Positions 1 through 8,661 are shown, counted from the first letter of the stretch. The stretch is 64,000 nt of DNA from Cognatundibacterium jejuense (GCF_014284255.1 NZ_JACOFV010000007.1:62001-126000), one strand, 5' to 3'. The notes: generated from the letters alone by a model not told the origin. Numbers and translations: made by a program.

Positions 1-267
1 GTCATGGATTTCATCGATCAATAAATTATTCCCTGCCTCCACTTGCTGACCAAAACGCAGATACAGCCAACCGACAAAAAAACCAGCAAGAGGCAAAGCC
101 AGCATCAATTCACGATGCGCAATGCGCGTGGCAGTCGCCCATTCCAGCGCAAACAAGAAAAACGCAGAAGCTGTGCCCGCCAACAAGGCAACCAAGGCTG
201 CCAATGGTAGCCATTTAACTAAATAAATCAATAAATGGTGACGCTCAAAAGCTTCTGAATTTTCCAT
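1..267 (-). CDS. CLC family chloride channel/transporter, 5' part only
   Basis: This is the N-terminal 89 residues of a membrane protein; the gene runs off the left edge of the window. A basic amphipathic start is followed by a hydrophobic helix at about residues 18-43 and a second at about 54-72. The stretch VEAGNNLLIDEIHD that follows is typical of the cytoplasmic loop after the first helices of bacterial CLC proteins, which move Cl- or exchange it for protons. The ATG at 267 is the first in-frame Met; its ribosome site is weak (GTAGAA). It lies 52 bp behind the GAF gene on the same strand and may be co-transcribed with it. The selectivity-filter motifs are outside the window, so family assignment rests on the N-terminus. 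Confidence 0.7.
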   Translation of the reverse strand, partial: MENSEAFERHHLLIYLVKWLPLAALVALLAGTASAFFLFALEWATATRIAHRELMLALPLAGFFVGWLYLRFGQQVEAGNNLLIDEIHD

Positions 268-319
268 GTAATTTCTACAGACGATAAGGACTCACTGGCA
301 GCAGCCTTGGTAGCCATGA

Positions 320-1006
320 TTAAGATTGAAGTATCACAGCCAAAGCTGTCGCAACAGATAAAAGCAACGCTAATTCCTTTTCAATAAACATATTTTTTGA
401 AAAAGCTTCGGAATCAATAATGCCTATCACACTACCATCATCGGCCAATAGTGGCAAACAAGCTTCTGACTGCACTTTGGGATCGCAAGTGTAATACTCG
501 CCCCCTGCAGCCAGATAAACGCCAACGTCGTTAATAATCCGTGCTTTTCCTGTCATACCAACTGTGCTGTTATTACTCATTGCTGCAAACTCTTGCGTCA
601 AAGGAAATTCAGCACGTGAAGCTGCTCCGAAATAAGCCAGCTTCACCAAGACCGTGTCACCTTGTTGGTTCTGACGCTTCTGGTAAACACCAAACCATTG
701 ACTTGCACTTTGCTGCTGATAGAAATCGACGATACTTTGCAATTGACCAAGCATCTGGACGTTGGCTGCTGTTTTACCGCCGAGTATCACTGACAAATCA
801 TAAGGCTCCGCTGCCAATTGATCGAAGATAGAACAAGAACCGCCCTCACCCAATTCTGGCACCTGGTATTGCCATTTGATGTTCTCTGGCGACGCTTGAG
901 CCAAGTTATTTAATTGACTCTGGTATCCGGCAAATAGCGTAGAAAAATCTGAAGGCAAGTCTTGTTTTTGAATCCCGCTCCGGGAGAGGTATTGGTCGAT
1001 TAACAT
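320..1006 (-). CDS. GAF domain protein, possibly of the free-methionine-sulfoxide-reductase-like type
   Basis: About 228 residues, soluble, no signal peptide. The C-terminal 140 residues look like a GAF fold: a charged helix, the strand YTCDPKVQSEACLPLL, then GSVIGIIDSEAF, which matches the closing GAF strands (VPL...G.L..DS). Two cysteines, at about 174 and 183, sit where free Met-(R)-sulfoxide reductases and other redox GAF proteins carry cysteines, but the full three-Cys pattern is not clear, so activity is not claimed. The open frame extends upstream to a TTG at 1054; the ATG at 1006 has GGAA about 5 nt in front and gives a natural N-terminus, so I prefer it. It lies between a terminator at 1091-1121 and the CLC gene. 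Confidence 0.6.
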   Translation of the reverse strand: MLIDQYLSRSGIQKQDLPSDFSTLFAGYQSQLNNLAQASPENIKWQYQVPELGEGGSCSIFDQLAAEPYDLSVILGGKTAANVQMLGQLQSIVDFYQQQSASQWFGVYQKRQNQQGDTVLVKLAYFGAASRAEFPLTQEFAAMSNNSTVGMTGKARIINDVGVYLAAGGEYYTCDPKVQSEACLPLLADDGSVIGIIDSEAFSKNMFIEKELALLLSVATALAVILQS

Positions 1007-1090
1007 AGGGGTTCCGGCAACTAAAATGCGAGTCAGTTTAGCAGATAGACGCAACGCCGTCAGAACATCTCGCGCGATGCGTAGTTGGAT

Positions 1091-1121
1091 AAAAAAACGC
1101 GGTACTAAGACCGCGCTTTTT
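1091..1121 (-). terminator. Intrinsic terminator downstream of the hydratase/dehydrogenase gene
   Basis: The stem CGCGGT/ACCGCG (1098-1103 with 1110-1115) is flanked by seven A on the left and a T run on the right, so it can end transcription in both directions. The minus-strand gene ending at 1179 is the natural user. Confidence 0.75.
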
Positions 1122-1178
1122 AAGGCAACACATCAATATATCAGGGGGCGACTTGAAAAACTCGCTCATCTCGCCAGA

Positions 1179-3257
1179 TCAGTTAAACGTTTTCCCTTCC
1201 TCCGCCAGCCTTGCCAGTAATGGCGCAGGCTTCCAGGCGTCACCATGGCGTCCTTTGGCATATTTCGCCATTGCCATCACCACATTTGGCAAGCCAACTG
1301 TATCGGCATAGAACATTGGACCACCAGTATGCAATGGGAAACCATAACCAGTCAGGTACACCATATCGATATCAGAAGCGCGTGTTGCAATACCCTCTTC
1401 CAATATATACGCAGCTTCATTAACGAGTGAATAAATCAAGCGTTCAACGATTTCCTGGTCAGAGATTTTTCTGCGCGTAATTCCCAGATCTGCTGAGTGT
1501 TTGACGATCATATCATTCACGACTGATGATGGATAAGCCTTACGGTCACCGGGTTTATAGTCATACCAACCGGCGCCAGTTTTTTGCCCGAAACGCCCCA
1601 TCTCACACAATAAGTCGGCCGTTTTGGAATAAGTTATTTGTGGCTTTTCGACATAGCGACGTTTACGGATATACCAGCCGATATCGTTACCAGCCAGATC
1701 ACCCATGCGGAAAGGACCCATAGCGAAACCGAGTTTTTCAACTGCCTTATCAACTTGTTCAGGCGTACATCCTTCTTCCAACAAGAAGCCCGCCTGGCGG
1801 CTGTACTGTTCTATCATGCGATTGCCAATGAAGCCGTCGCAGACACCAGACACCACCCCCGTTTTTTTGATTTTCTTGGAAATGCCCAAGATAGTCGCCA
1901 GAACGTCATTTGCAGTTTTTTTGCCGCGGACGATTTCCAGCAATTTCATCACATTCGCCGGACTGAAAAAGTGGGTGCCGATGACATCCTGAGGACGCTT
2001 AGTGAAATCAGCGATTTTATCCAGGTCCAAGGTTGATGTATTGGAGGCCAGAATCGCGCCCTGCTTCATAACTTCATCGAGTTTTTTAAAGACTTGCTCT
2101 TTGACGCCCATGTCTTCGAACACCGCTTCAATCACTAAATCGGCTTGAGCGATTTCTTCATACGAAAGCGTGCCGGTGATCAAGCCCACGCGCTGCTCGA
2201 ATTTTTCCTGCGTGAGTTTGCCTTTTTTGAGGGTGTTTTCGTAATTCTTGCGTATCGTTGCCAGACCTTTATCCAAGGCCTCTTGCTTCATTTCCAAAAT
2301 TTGTACCGGAATGCCCGCATTAGCGAAGTTCATTGCAATACCGCCGCCCATGGTACCAGCACCAATGACTGCGACTGATTTAATCGGGCGAACCGGTGTA
2401 TCGTCCGGTACGTCAGGCAGCTTACTAGCGGCACGCTCACCAAAAAACGCGTGACGCAACGCCTTGGATTCCGTCGATTGCACCAGCTCCAGGAACAAAT
2501 CACGTTCGAGCTTCATGCCATCGTCAAACCTCTTGGTAACGGCAGCGGCAACGGCTTCGACACATTTCAGAGGTGCGGGGAAAGGCCCTGACATGGCGCG
2601 CACGGTATTGCGAGAAAATTGCAAAAAGGCTTCGTAATTTGGATAATCGACTTTGATGTCGCGTACCTTCGGTAACGGGCGAACTGCCGCAACTTTATTC
2701 GCGAATGCAAAAGCGGCTTGCATCAGATCGCCCTCAACCACCTCATTAAAGAGCGCGGTTTTTGCCAGCTTCTCGGAAGCTATTGGCGTACCTGAAACAA
2801 TCATATTGAGTGCCAGCTCCAAGCCAACAACCCGTGGCAAACGCTGCGTACCGCCAGCGCCCGGCAAAATACCTAATTTTACTTCTGGTAATGCGATTTG
2901 CGCACCCGGGCTGGCAAGCCGATAATGGCAACCCAACGCCAATTCCAGACCGCCGCCCATGCAAACGCTATGAATCGCCGCAATCACCGGCTTTTCGGAT
3001 GATTCCAGCACGTTAATCACCGTGTGTAAACTTGGCTCAGCAAATGCTTTCGGAGAGTTAAATTCTTTGATATCAGCCCCGCCAGAGAAGGCTTTTCCAG
3101 CACCGGTAATAACGATCGCTGTAATCGCATCATCGTTCAATGCCAGCTTCATGCCTTCAACGATCGCATGTCTGGTCGCAAAACCTAGTCCGTTGACCGG
3201 AGGATTAGTTAGGGTAATGACGGCAATATTGCCTTCTGCTTTGTATTCTGCGCTCAT
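1179..3257 (-). CDS. Fused enoyl-CoA hydratase / 3-hydroxyacyl-CoA dehydrogenase (FadB/FadJ type)
   Basis: 692 residues in the usual order: crotonase domain at about 1-190, NAD-binding 3-hydroxyacyl-CoA dehydrogenase domain from about 290, then two C-terminal dehydrogenase domains. In the crotonase part the catalytic glutamates are visible as E105 (GGGLELALGC) and E125 (LPEVKLGILPGAGGTQ). The Rossmann motif VIGAGTMGGGIA starts near residue 298, and GTHFFSPANVMKLLEIV carries the dehydrogenase His and Glu. It should catalyse steps 2 and 3 of beta-oxidation in the cytoplasm. AGGAAG precedes the ATG. No thiolase lies next to it. An operator-like palindrome and a -10 box lie about 100-130 bp upstream. 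The exact acyl-CoA substrate (fatty acid, branched-chain or dicarboxylic) cannot be told from sequence. Confidence 0.92.
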   Translation of the reverse strand: MSAEYKAEGNIAVITLTNPPVNGLGFATRHAIVEGMKLALNDDAITAIVITGAGKAFSGGADIKEFNSPKAFAEPSLHTVINVLESSEKPVIAAIHSVCMGGGLELALGCHYRLASPGAQIALPEVKLGILPGAGGTQRLPRVVGLELALNMIVSGTPIASEKLAKTALFNEVVEGDLMQAAFAFANKVAAVRPLPKVRDIKVDYPNYEAFLQFSRNTVRAMSGPFPAPLKCVEAVAAAVTKRFDDGMKLERDLFLELVQSTESKALRHAFFGERAASKLPDVPDDTPVRPIKSVAVIGAGTMGGGIAMNFANAGIPVQILEMKQEALDKGLATIRKNYENTLKKGKLTQEKFEQRVGLITGTLSYEEIAQADLVIEAVFEDMGVKEQVFKKLDEVMKQGAILASNTSTLDLDKIADFTKRPQDVIGTHFFSPANVMKLLEIVRGKKTANDVLATILGISKKIKKTGVVSGVCDGFIGNRMIEQYSRQAGFLLEEGCTPEQVDKAVEKLGFAMGPFRMGDLAGNDIGWYIRKRRYVEKPQITYSKTADLLCEMGRFGQKTGAGWYDYKPGDRKAYPSSVVNDMIVKHSADLGITRRKISDQEIVERLIYSLVNEAAYILEEGIATRASDIDMVYLTGYGFPLHTGGPMFYADTVGLPNVVMAMAKYAKGRHGDAWKPAPLLARLAEEGKTFN

Positions 3258-3356
3258 GTCTCTTCCTAAATATATGCAGTTTGAATACCGTGTTTGTCAG
3301 TCTAAAAACACATAAAGACGGTGATCAAACATGGCGGTGTACGCAAATCAGGTTTT

Positions 3357-3388
3357 ACTATAACTCAAAATAGTACGATCGTATTATT
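3357..3388 (-). promoter_or_regulatory. Putative promoter and palindromic operator of the hydratase/dehydrogenase gene
   Basis: AATAGTACGATCGTATTATT (3369-3388) is a 20-bp palindrome with one mismatched pair, the size and symmetry of a TetR-family operator. On the minus strand a -10-like TATAGT lies at 3362-3357, so the palindrome would cover the spacer and -35 region, a position suited to repression. A related sequence lies upstream of the acyl-CoA ligase at 10463-10478. Confidence 0.5.
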
Positions 3389-3436
3389 TTTATTTGAAAT
3401 CTGTTAAAAACGGGCAAATCTCTACGCAAAGATCCA

Positions 3437-4150
3437 CTAAACTTCCAGCCACTCCTGCCGGATTTTGTCATTCGCCATCAGATCTTCTGGAGTTCCTTCA
3501 AAGACAATAGAACCGTGCCCCATAACGTAGACGCGCTGAGAAATCTGTAAAGCGATTGCTAATTTTTGTTCCACCAGTAAAACAGAAATACCCCGGCGAC
3601 GCAGTTCCTCAAGATATTCAGCCACCAATTTGACGATCATTGGCGCCAGGCCTTCGGTAGGCTCGTCGATCATGATCAAATCAGGATCTCCCATTAATGT
3701 GCGACACAAGGTCAACATTTGTTGCTCACCGCCAGACATGACCCCCGCCATCGTATTTCTACGCTCTTTAAGGCGTGGAAACATCTGGTACATATCGTCG
3801 ATACACCACCGCGCCGGTGTATGGGCAAGCTTACCGCTCTTCTGTCCAAGTAACAGGTTCTGTTCTACCGTCAGTGTAGGGAAAATATCGCGATTTTCCG
3901 GTACATAGCCTATACCTTTATGCGCAATCTGAAATGCTTTAAAGCCGTTGATCTGCTGCGACTTAAAATGAATTGCACCTTGCGTTTGCACCTGTCCCAT
4001 AATCGATTTAACGGTCGTCGAACGGCCGACACCATTACGCCCAAGCAAGCTAACGATTTCGTTTTCATTGACCCGTAAATTAACGCCATGCAAAACGTGA
4101 CTTTTCCCATAGAACGCGTGTAAATCTTTGACTTCGAGCAGTGCACTCAT
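3437..4150 (-). CDS. livF: Branched-chain amino acid-type ABC transporter ATPase LivF
   Basis: About 237 residues. The start is the ATG at 4150, which overlaps the livG stop as ATGA; upstream in-frame codons lie inside livG. Motifs: Q-loop region, signature MSGGEQQML, Walker B LIMIDEPTEGLAP and the switch His region. The Walker A reads GRNGVGRST, with Arg in place of the P-loop Lys, while the partner LivG has a normal GKST. LivF and LivG would form the nucleotide-binding pair under LivH and LivM. Last gene of livKHMGF. No good terminator follows; the next gene begins 180 bp on behind its own promoter. The likely cargo is a branched-chain amino acid or a small carboxylate, judging from the family only. 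Confidence 0.9.
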   Translation of the reverse strand: MSALLEVKDLHAFYGKSHVLHGVNLRVNENEIVSLLGRNGVGRSTTVKSIMGQVQTQGAIHFKSQQINGFKAFQIAHKGIGYVPENRDIFPTLTVEQNLLLGQKSGKLAHTPARWCIDDMYQMFPRLKERRNTMAGVMSGGEQQMLTLCRTLMGDPDLIMIDEPTEGLAPMIVKLVAEYLEELRRRGISVLLVEQKLAIALQISQRVYVMGHGSIVFEGTPEDLMANDKIRQEWLEV

Positions 4151-4914
4151 GCGGCATTCTCCATCGGCGCGTGCCCGCCCAAATAAGCATCTTTCACTTG
4201 CTGATTTTGACGAATATTTTGCGGCGTATCGCAAGCAATGACCTCACCATAAACTACAACAGCGATTTTGTCGGCCAAGCCAAATACCACGCTCATGTCA
4301 TGCTCTACCATTAATAATGTCTTGCCTGCTGTCATTTTACGGATCAACTCAACGGCGGCATCGGACTCTGAACGACTCATCCCAGCCGTTGGTTCATCAA
4401 GCAAAATAACTTCTGCGCCACCGGCGACAGTAATGCCGATTTCCAGCGCCCGCTGTTCGGCATACGTCAGCGATCCGGCAGTGACATTGCTGCGGGCTTG
4501 CAAACCAATTTGCGCCATCACATTCATTGCCAACTCGTGCACATCTTTCAAACCGTTTAAACGTTGCCAAAATGAGTACTTGTAGCCCAAAGACCATAAA
4601 ACGGCACAGCGCAAATTTTCATACACACTGAGGCGATGGAAGATATTGGTGATCTGAAAGCTACGGGACAGGCCACGCCGATTTATTTGATATGGCGCTA
4701 AACCATCAATACTATTTCCATTGAGTAAAATCTCACCAGATGTAATGCCAAAACGCCCCGAAATCAAGTTAAACAAGGTCGATTTTCCGGCTCCGTTCGG
4801 ACCTATTATCGCTACGCGTTCGCCTTTAACAACCTGCAAGCTTGCACCCCGAATAATTTCGGCTGAACCGAAGCTTTTGCGAACATCCTTTAATTCCAGC
4901 GCAAACTGACTCAT
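4147..4914 (-). CDS. livG: Branched-chain amino acid-type ABC transporter ATPase LivG
   Basis: 255 residues. Walker A GPNGAGKST is intact near residue 38, followed by the LivG-type LFNLISGRF. The signature region is degenerate (AGSLTYAEQRALEIGITVA), as is normal for LivG, with Walker B VILLDEPTAGMS and the H-loop MVEHDMSVV. It pairs with LivF. The start overlaps the livM stop by 4 bp (ATGA) and its stop overlaps the livF start in the same way, so translation of the three genes is coupled. Confidence 0.93.
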   Translation of the reverse strand: MSQFALELKDVRKSFGSAEIIRGASLQVVKGERVAIIGPNGAGKSTLFNLISGRFGITSGEILLNGNSIDGLAPYQINRRGLSRSFQITNIFHRLSVYENLRCAVLWSLGYKYSFWQRLNGLKDVHELAMNVMAQIGLQARSNVTAGSLTYAEQRALEIGITVAGGAEVILLDEPTAGMSRSESDAAVELIRKMTAGKTLLMVEHDMSVVFGLADKIAVVVYGEVIACDTPQNIRQNQQVKDAYLGGHAPMENAA

Positions 4915-6191
4915 TCATCCCCCTTTGAGGTAGTCACTTCTATTTCAGCGAGCGCGGTATTCCATGCAAACAGGAACCTGGATTGCGTATAGAGAAATCC
5001 CAGTCCTCCCATCAAACAAAAAAATGCAGCGATGAACCACGGTGTACTTTCAAATGCGTTAAATGCGACTCCTGCGATCTTCACAACTGGATCCTGATCG
5101 CCTCCGAGTGAGCGCTGATACAACATCTCAACCGCAAGAATGCTGCCTGCAGTAATCAATAGCACAGCAGAAAATATCTTCCAGAACGAAGGCCAGATTT
5201 GTCGAAACTTCCCAAATTTAAACATGCGATAGTAAGATGCGCAAATACCAGCAATACCGCCAGGGGCAAACATCACAATCAAAATAAAAAATATCCCCAA
5301 ATAGAATTGCCAAGCTTTAGTAAAATCAGACAGCATCACCGTTAAGAAGACACCGACCACTGCGCCTATCATTGGCCCAAAAAAATAACCAATGCCGCCG
5401 ATAAAGCTAAATAGCAAAACGGCACCAGAGCGTAGCGCGCTGACATTCTCAGCCGTCACTATTTCAAAATTAATCGCTGACAAACCACCTGCAATGCCAG
5501 CAAAAAAGGCGGAAAGTATCAAGGTCAGGTAACGCACCCATTGCGTGTCGTAGCCAATAAATTCAGCCCGTTCCGGGTTATCTCTGACCGCGTTAATCAT
5601 TCTCCCCAATGGCGTCTGGGTAAACGCATACATTGCCACAGTACTGATGAAGAGCCAGAACGCGATTAAATAGTAGACCTCAATTTGTGGCCCGAAAGTA
5701 ATCCCAAGAAAAGCATCGCCCATTACCCTATTCGTTGTGATTCCGCCTTCTCCTCCAAAAAATTTAGGGAACATCAAAGAACAGGCAAATACCAACTCCA
5801 CCATGCCAAGCGTGATCATAGAAAATGTCGTACCAGATTTTTTGGTCGTAACGTAGCCAAATAACAGGCCAAAAAACAATCCCGCGATACCACCAATAAG
5901 AGGAATAATACTTACTGGAATAGTCACCACACCGGTGGCCGCGAAATTCATCGCATGAATAGCGAAGAAAGCGCCTAAACCAGAATACACGGCATGCCCG
6001 AACGACAGCATGCCGCCTTGCCCCAATAGCATATTGAAGGACAAACCAAAAATCATCAACGTACCCATCTGCGATAACAAGGACAGCGATGCCCCCTGAT
6101 TAAAGATTTTTGGGGCAAGGACCAGCAAAACTGCGAAACTAAACCACACCAACAACGTCCCGCCTAAGCGAGAAAGTATGTGTTGTTTCAT
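4911..6191 (-). CDS. livM: Branched-chain amino acid-type ABC permease LivM with C-terminal extension
   Basis: 426 residues, an integral inner-membrane permease. The core has the LivM features LSFNMLLGQGGMLSFGHAVYSG near residues 49-70 and the EAA-like loop GRMINAVRDNPERAEFIGYD. The core ends at about residue 325 (APGGIAGICASYY). About 100 further residues hold two more predicted membrane helices (around FSAVLLITAGSILAVEML and PWFIAAFFCLMGGLGFLY) and an acidic tail. Ordinary LivM proteins of this subtype usually stop soon after the core. The start codon follows GAGAGGGG in the end of livH, 3 bp away. Confidence 0.9.
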   Translation of the reverse strand: MKQHILSRLGGTLLVWFSFAVLLVLAPKIFNQGASLSLLSQMGTLMIFGLSFNMLLGQGGMLSFGHAVYSGLGAFFAIHAMNFAATGVVTIPVSIIPLIGGIAGLFFGLLFGYVTTKKSGTTFSMITLGMVELVFACSLMFPKFFGGEGGITTNRVMGDAFLGITFGPQIEVYYLIAFWLFISTVAMYAFTQTPLGRMINAVRDNPERAEFIGYDTQWVRYLTLILSAFFAGIAGGLSAINFEIVTAENVSALRSGAVLLFSFIGGIGYFFGPMIGAVVGVFLTVMLSDFTKAWQFYLGIFFILIVMFAPGGIAGICASYYRMFKFGKFRQIWPSFWKIFSAVLLITAGSILAVEMLYQRSLGGDQDPVVKIAGVAFNAFESTPWFIAAFFCLMGGLGFLYTQSRFLFAWNTALAEIEVTTSKGDE

Positions 6192-6194
6192 GAT

Positions 6195-7142
6195 CTACCC
6201 CTCTCTCGTACCCAATAAACCACGTGGCCTGAAAATCAGGATCAGTACCAGCAACAGATAAGGCATTACTGGCGCTACCTGAGAAATGGTTAAACTTAAA
6301 AGGGAATACCATGGTGAATTCATTTGCACGGCGATACCAATAACTTTCAGGACACTAGCGAGAGAATAGTCAAGAGCGACGGCAAAGGTTTGCAATATGC
6401 CGATGAGCAGAGATGCAATAAAAGCGCCACCCAAGGAGCCCATCCCGCCAACGACGACCACGACAAAGATGATGCTACCCAGCGTTGCGGCCATGCCAGG
6501 TTCAGTCACAAACGCATTCCCGCCAACCACACCCGCCAGCCCCGCCAATGCGCAACCACCGCCGAACACCAGCATAAAAACGCGCGGGACGTTATGACCG
6601 AGCGCCTCAACTGCATCTGGATGCGTCAGGGCCGCTTGAATAATTAAACCGATTCGGGTTTTAGTCAGCAATAGATAGATCGCAAGTAGCATCACCATCG
6701 CAACCAACATCATAAATGCACGGTATTTAGGAAAGGTCGTTGTATAGAGCGTAAAAAGAGGACCATCGAGTTCAGCCGGAATCGCATAGGGGATACTAGC
6801 TCTACCCCAGATGAGCTGGACAACCTCAAGAATCACGTATGACAAACCAAAAGTAAATAAAAGCTCCGGAATGTGACCATATTGATGGACTTTACGTAAT
6901 CCAAAACGCTCGACCAAACTCCCCAATATGCCGACGGCAACTGGCGCCAGGACTAATGCAGACCAGAACCCGAAATGCGCACTCAGCATTGCAGCAAAAT
7001 AAGCACCCAGCATATAAAAACTGGCATGGGCAAAATTAAGCACCCCCATCATGCTAAAGATTAAAGTCAAACCCGAGGACAACATAAACAATAGCAGCCC
7101 ATAGCTTACGCCGTTGAGCAAAGTAATCAGAGTAAATTCCAA
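6195..7142 (-). CDS. livH: Branched-chain amino acid-type ABC permease LivH
   Basis: About 315 residues with eight or so membrane helices. The N-terminus EFTLITLLNGVSYGLLLFML and the stretch MGVLNFAHASFYMLGAYFA are LivH hallmarks; GGMGSLGGAFIASLLIG near the end is also typical. No ATG is available. A TTG at 7142 has AGAGGA 9 nt upstream and gives the family-like start MEFTLITLL, whereas a TTG at 7151 would sit on the ribosome site; I prefer 7142. It partners LivM in the membrane. A hairpin with a T run lies between livK and this gene. Confidence 0.9.
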   Translation of the reverse strand: MEFTLITLLNGVSYGLLLFMLSSGLTLIFSMMGVLNFAHASFYMLGAYFAAMLSAHFGFWSALVLAPVAVGILGSLVERFGLRKVHQYGHIPELLFTFGLSYVILEVVQLIWGRASIPYAIPAELDGPLFTLYTTTFPKYRAFMMLVAMVMLLAIYLLLTKTRIGLIIQAALTHPDAVEALGHNVPRVFMLVFGGGCALAGLAGVVGGNAFVTEPGMAATLGSIIFVVVVVGGMGSLGGAFIASLLIGILQTFAVALDYSLASVLKVIGIAVQMNSPWYSLLSLTISQVAPVMPYLLLVLILIFRPRGLLGTREG

Positions 7143-7216
7143 GGTACACAATCCTCTTTAATGAACGTACCGCAAATCGTCCGGAAACCGTCTGCACAAT
7201 TGCAGCATCGACTGAC

Positions 7217-7256
7217 AAAAAAGAGCGGCATTTTACTTCTGACGCCACCCTTTTTT
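7217..7256 (-). terminator. Intercistronic terminator/attenuator between livK and livH
   Basis: In minus-strand RNA, AAAAAAGGGUGGC pairs with GCCGCUCUUUUUU around a 14-nt loop: 13 pairs including two G-U wobbles, closed by a T6 run. The wobbles become mismatches on the other strand, so the hairpin is specific to livK transcription. It begins 10 nt after the livK stop. Partial read-through would give more binding protein than membrane subunits. Confidence 0.65.
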
Positions 7257-7265
7257 GAATTGGAC

Positions 7266-8501
7266 TTAGCCAGGTCGCTTCATCTGACAAGACGAAGGCT
7301 GTGAGGCAACATAGGAATCGATTTTGATATCTGTCTTCCACCCGAGGCCGGTGTTTTCCTGATCAAAAAAAACGTCTTTGCCGTTGGTTTTCACCCAAGT
7401 TGCTATGTACAAAGGTTGCTGCAATTGGTGATCCATTTTGCGCATGCTGACATCGCCATTGAGGCTCTTGAAATTTGCTCCCTCCAAGGCAAATGCCACT
7501 TTCACCGGATCGATTGATTTTGCTTGCTTTACCGCTTGCGACATGGCGGTCAGGATTGAATAGGTTGCCATTGAATAGTAGTCGTCTTTGTATTTGGCTT
7601 TGAAACCTTGAACAATATCCTTACCTACAAAGCCTTCATTGTTGGTGTTCCAGTAGGCGACATATTTGACGCGATCAATACCCGCCGGACCCATTGCAGT
7701 AGGGACGCCGGTTGTGGATGCGTAATAAGTAAAAAAGTTCGCTTTTAGATCAGCATCTTTTGCAGCTTTAATCAGCAAAGCGAGATCTGCACCCCAGTTA
7801 CCGGTAATAACGGTGTCAGCGCCAGAGGCTTTAATTTTGGCAATGTAAGGGGAAAAGTCTTTGACTTGACCGATAGGATGCAAATCGTCGCCAACTACTT
7901 GAATATCAGGGCGTTTGCGAGCCAAATATTCTTTTGCAGCACGACTCACTTGCTGTCCAAAAGAGTAATTCTGCCCAATAACATAGACTTTCTTTACGCT
8001 TTTATCGTTGACCAGATAACTGGTTAAGGCTTCCATCTTCATGTCAGAATTGGCATCAAAACGGAAATGCCAGAAACTACATTTGCTGTTTGTCATGTCA
8101 GGATCAACGGCGGCGTGATTCAGATACACAATTTCTTTACCAGGATTGCGCTCATTATATTTATTCACTGCGTCCATTAAAGCCAGCCCTGCGCCTGATC
8201 CATTGCCTTGAGTGATGTAGCGAAAGCCCTTGTCAATCACCGTTTTAAGTACGTTTAAGGATTCTTGCGGGCTAGCCTTATTGTCAAAGCCTACCACTTC
8301 AAATGTATTGTTACCAGCCCACTTTTCAGCATTCGCTTTATCAGCAACGTACTGGAATGAGTTCAGAATATTTTGACCAACTGGAGCAAACGGGCCAGAT
8401 AAAGGATCGATATAAGCGATTTTGATCGTTTCCGCCATTGATAATGGGGCAAGCAAGGTCAATGAAACTGCAACAATTGAAACACGAAGTGGGAAGGCCA
8501 T
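7266..8501 (-). CDS. livK: ABC transporter periplasmic substrate-binding protein, LivK type
   Basis: 411 residues from the ATG at 8501, which has GGAGAG upstream; the open frame extends 14 codons further without a ribosome site. Signal peptide MAFPLRVSIVAVSLTLLAPLSMA is expected to be cut before ETIKIAYIDPLSGPFAPVG, the classical start of a Peripla_BP_6 (type I) binding protein. The mature protein keeps the two-lobe pattern (VVGFDNKASPQESLNVLKT, KKVYVIGQNYSFGQQ, GADTVITGNWGADLALLIKAA). It feeds LivHMGF. Ligand unknown; the neighbouring acyl-CoA enzymes make a branched-chain amino acid or an organic acid equally possible. Confidence 0.92.
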   Translation of the reverse strand: MAFPLRVSIVAVSLTLLAPLSMAETIKIAYIDPLSGPFAPVGQNILNSFQYVADKANAEKWAGNNTFEVVGFDNKASPQESLNVLKTVIDKGFRYITQGNGSGAGLALMDAVNKYNERNPGKEIVYLNHAAVDPDMTNSKCSFWHFRFDANSDMKMEALTSYLVNDKSVKKVYVIGQNYSFGQQVSRAAKEYLARKRPDIQVVGDDLHPIGQVKDFSPYIAKIKASGADTVITGNWGADLALLIKAAKDADLKANFFTYYASTTGVPTAMGPAGIDRVKYVAYWNTNNEGFVGKDIVQGFKAKYKDDYYSMATYSILTAMSQAVKQAKSIDPVKVAFALEGANFKSLNGDVSMRKMDHQLQQPLYIATWVKTNGKDVFFDQENTGLGWKTDIKIDSYVASQPSSCQMKRPG

Positions 8502-8610
8502 TTGTTTCTCTCCAATGATGGTATTGTGGAAAACGATATTCACCCTGCTGAACTACTGACATCTACGATCTTCTATTCGCTACACTCCTGAAACTGAACA
8601 TCCAAACATA

Positions 8611-8661
8611 CAAAAAAACAGGCGTTGCTGAAAAAAATGTGATTTTCTTGCAGCAACGCCT
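8611..8661 (-). terminator. Intrinsic terminator of the acyl-CoA ligase gene
   Basis: A perfect 11-bp stem, AGGCGTTGCTG (8620-8630) with CAGCAACGCCT (8651-8661), is followed on the minus strand by a T7 run. It separates the ligase (stop at 8669) from livK. Confidence 0.88.

Noticed and set aside
200-318. TGGTAGCCAT present twice, at about 205 and 309, as a direct repeat flanking an insertion.
   Set aside because: One copy is in the CLC coding region and the other just outside; there is nothing insertion-like between them, so coincidence is the simplest reading.
541-831. 96-codon plus-strand frame opposite the GAF gene.
   Set aside because: Composition is that of a shadow; no start signals. 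The minus frame has the GAF motifs.
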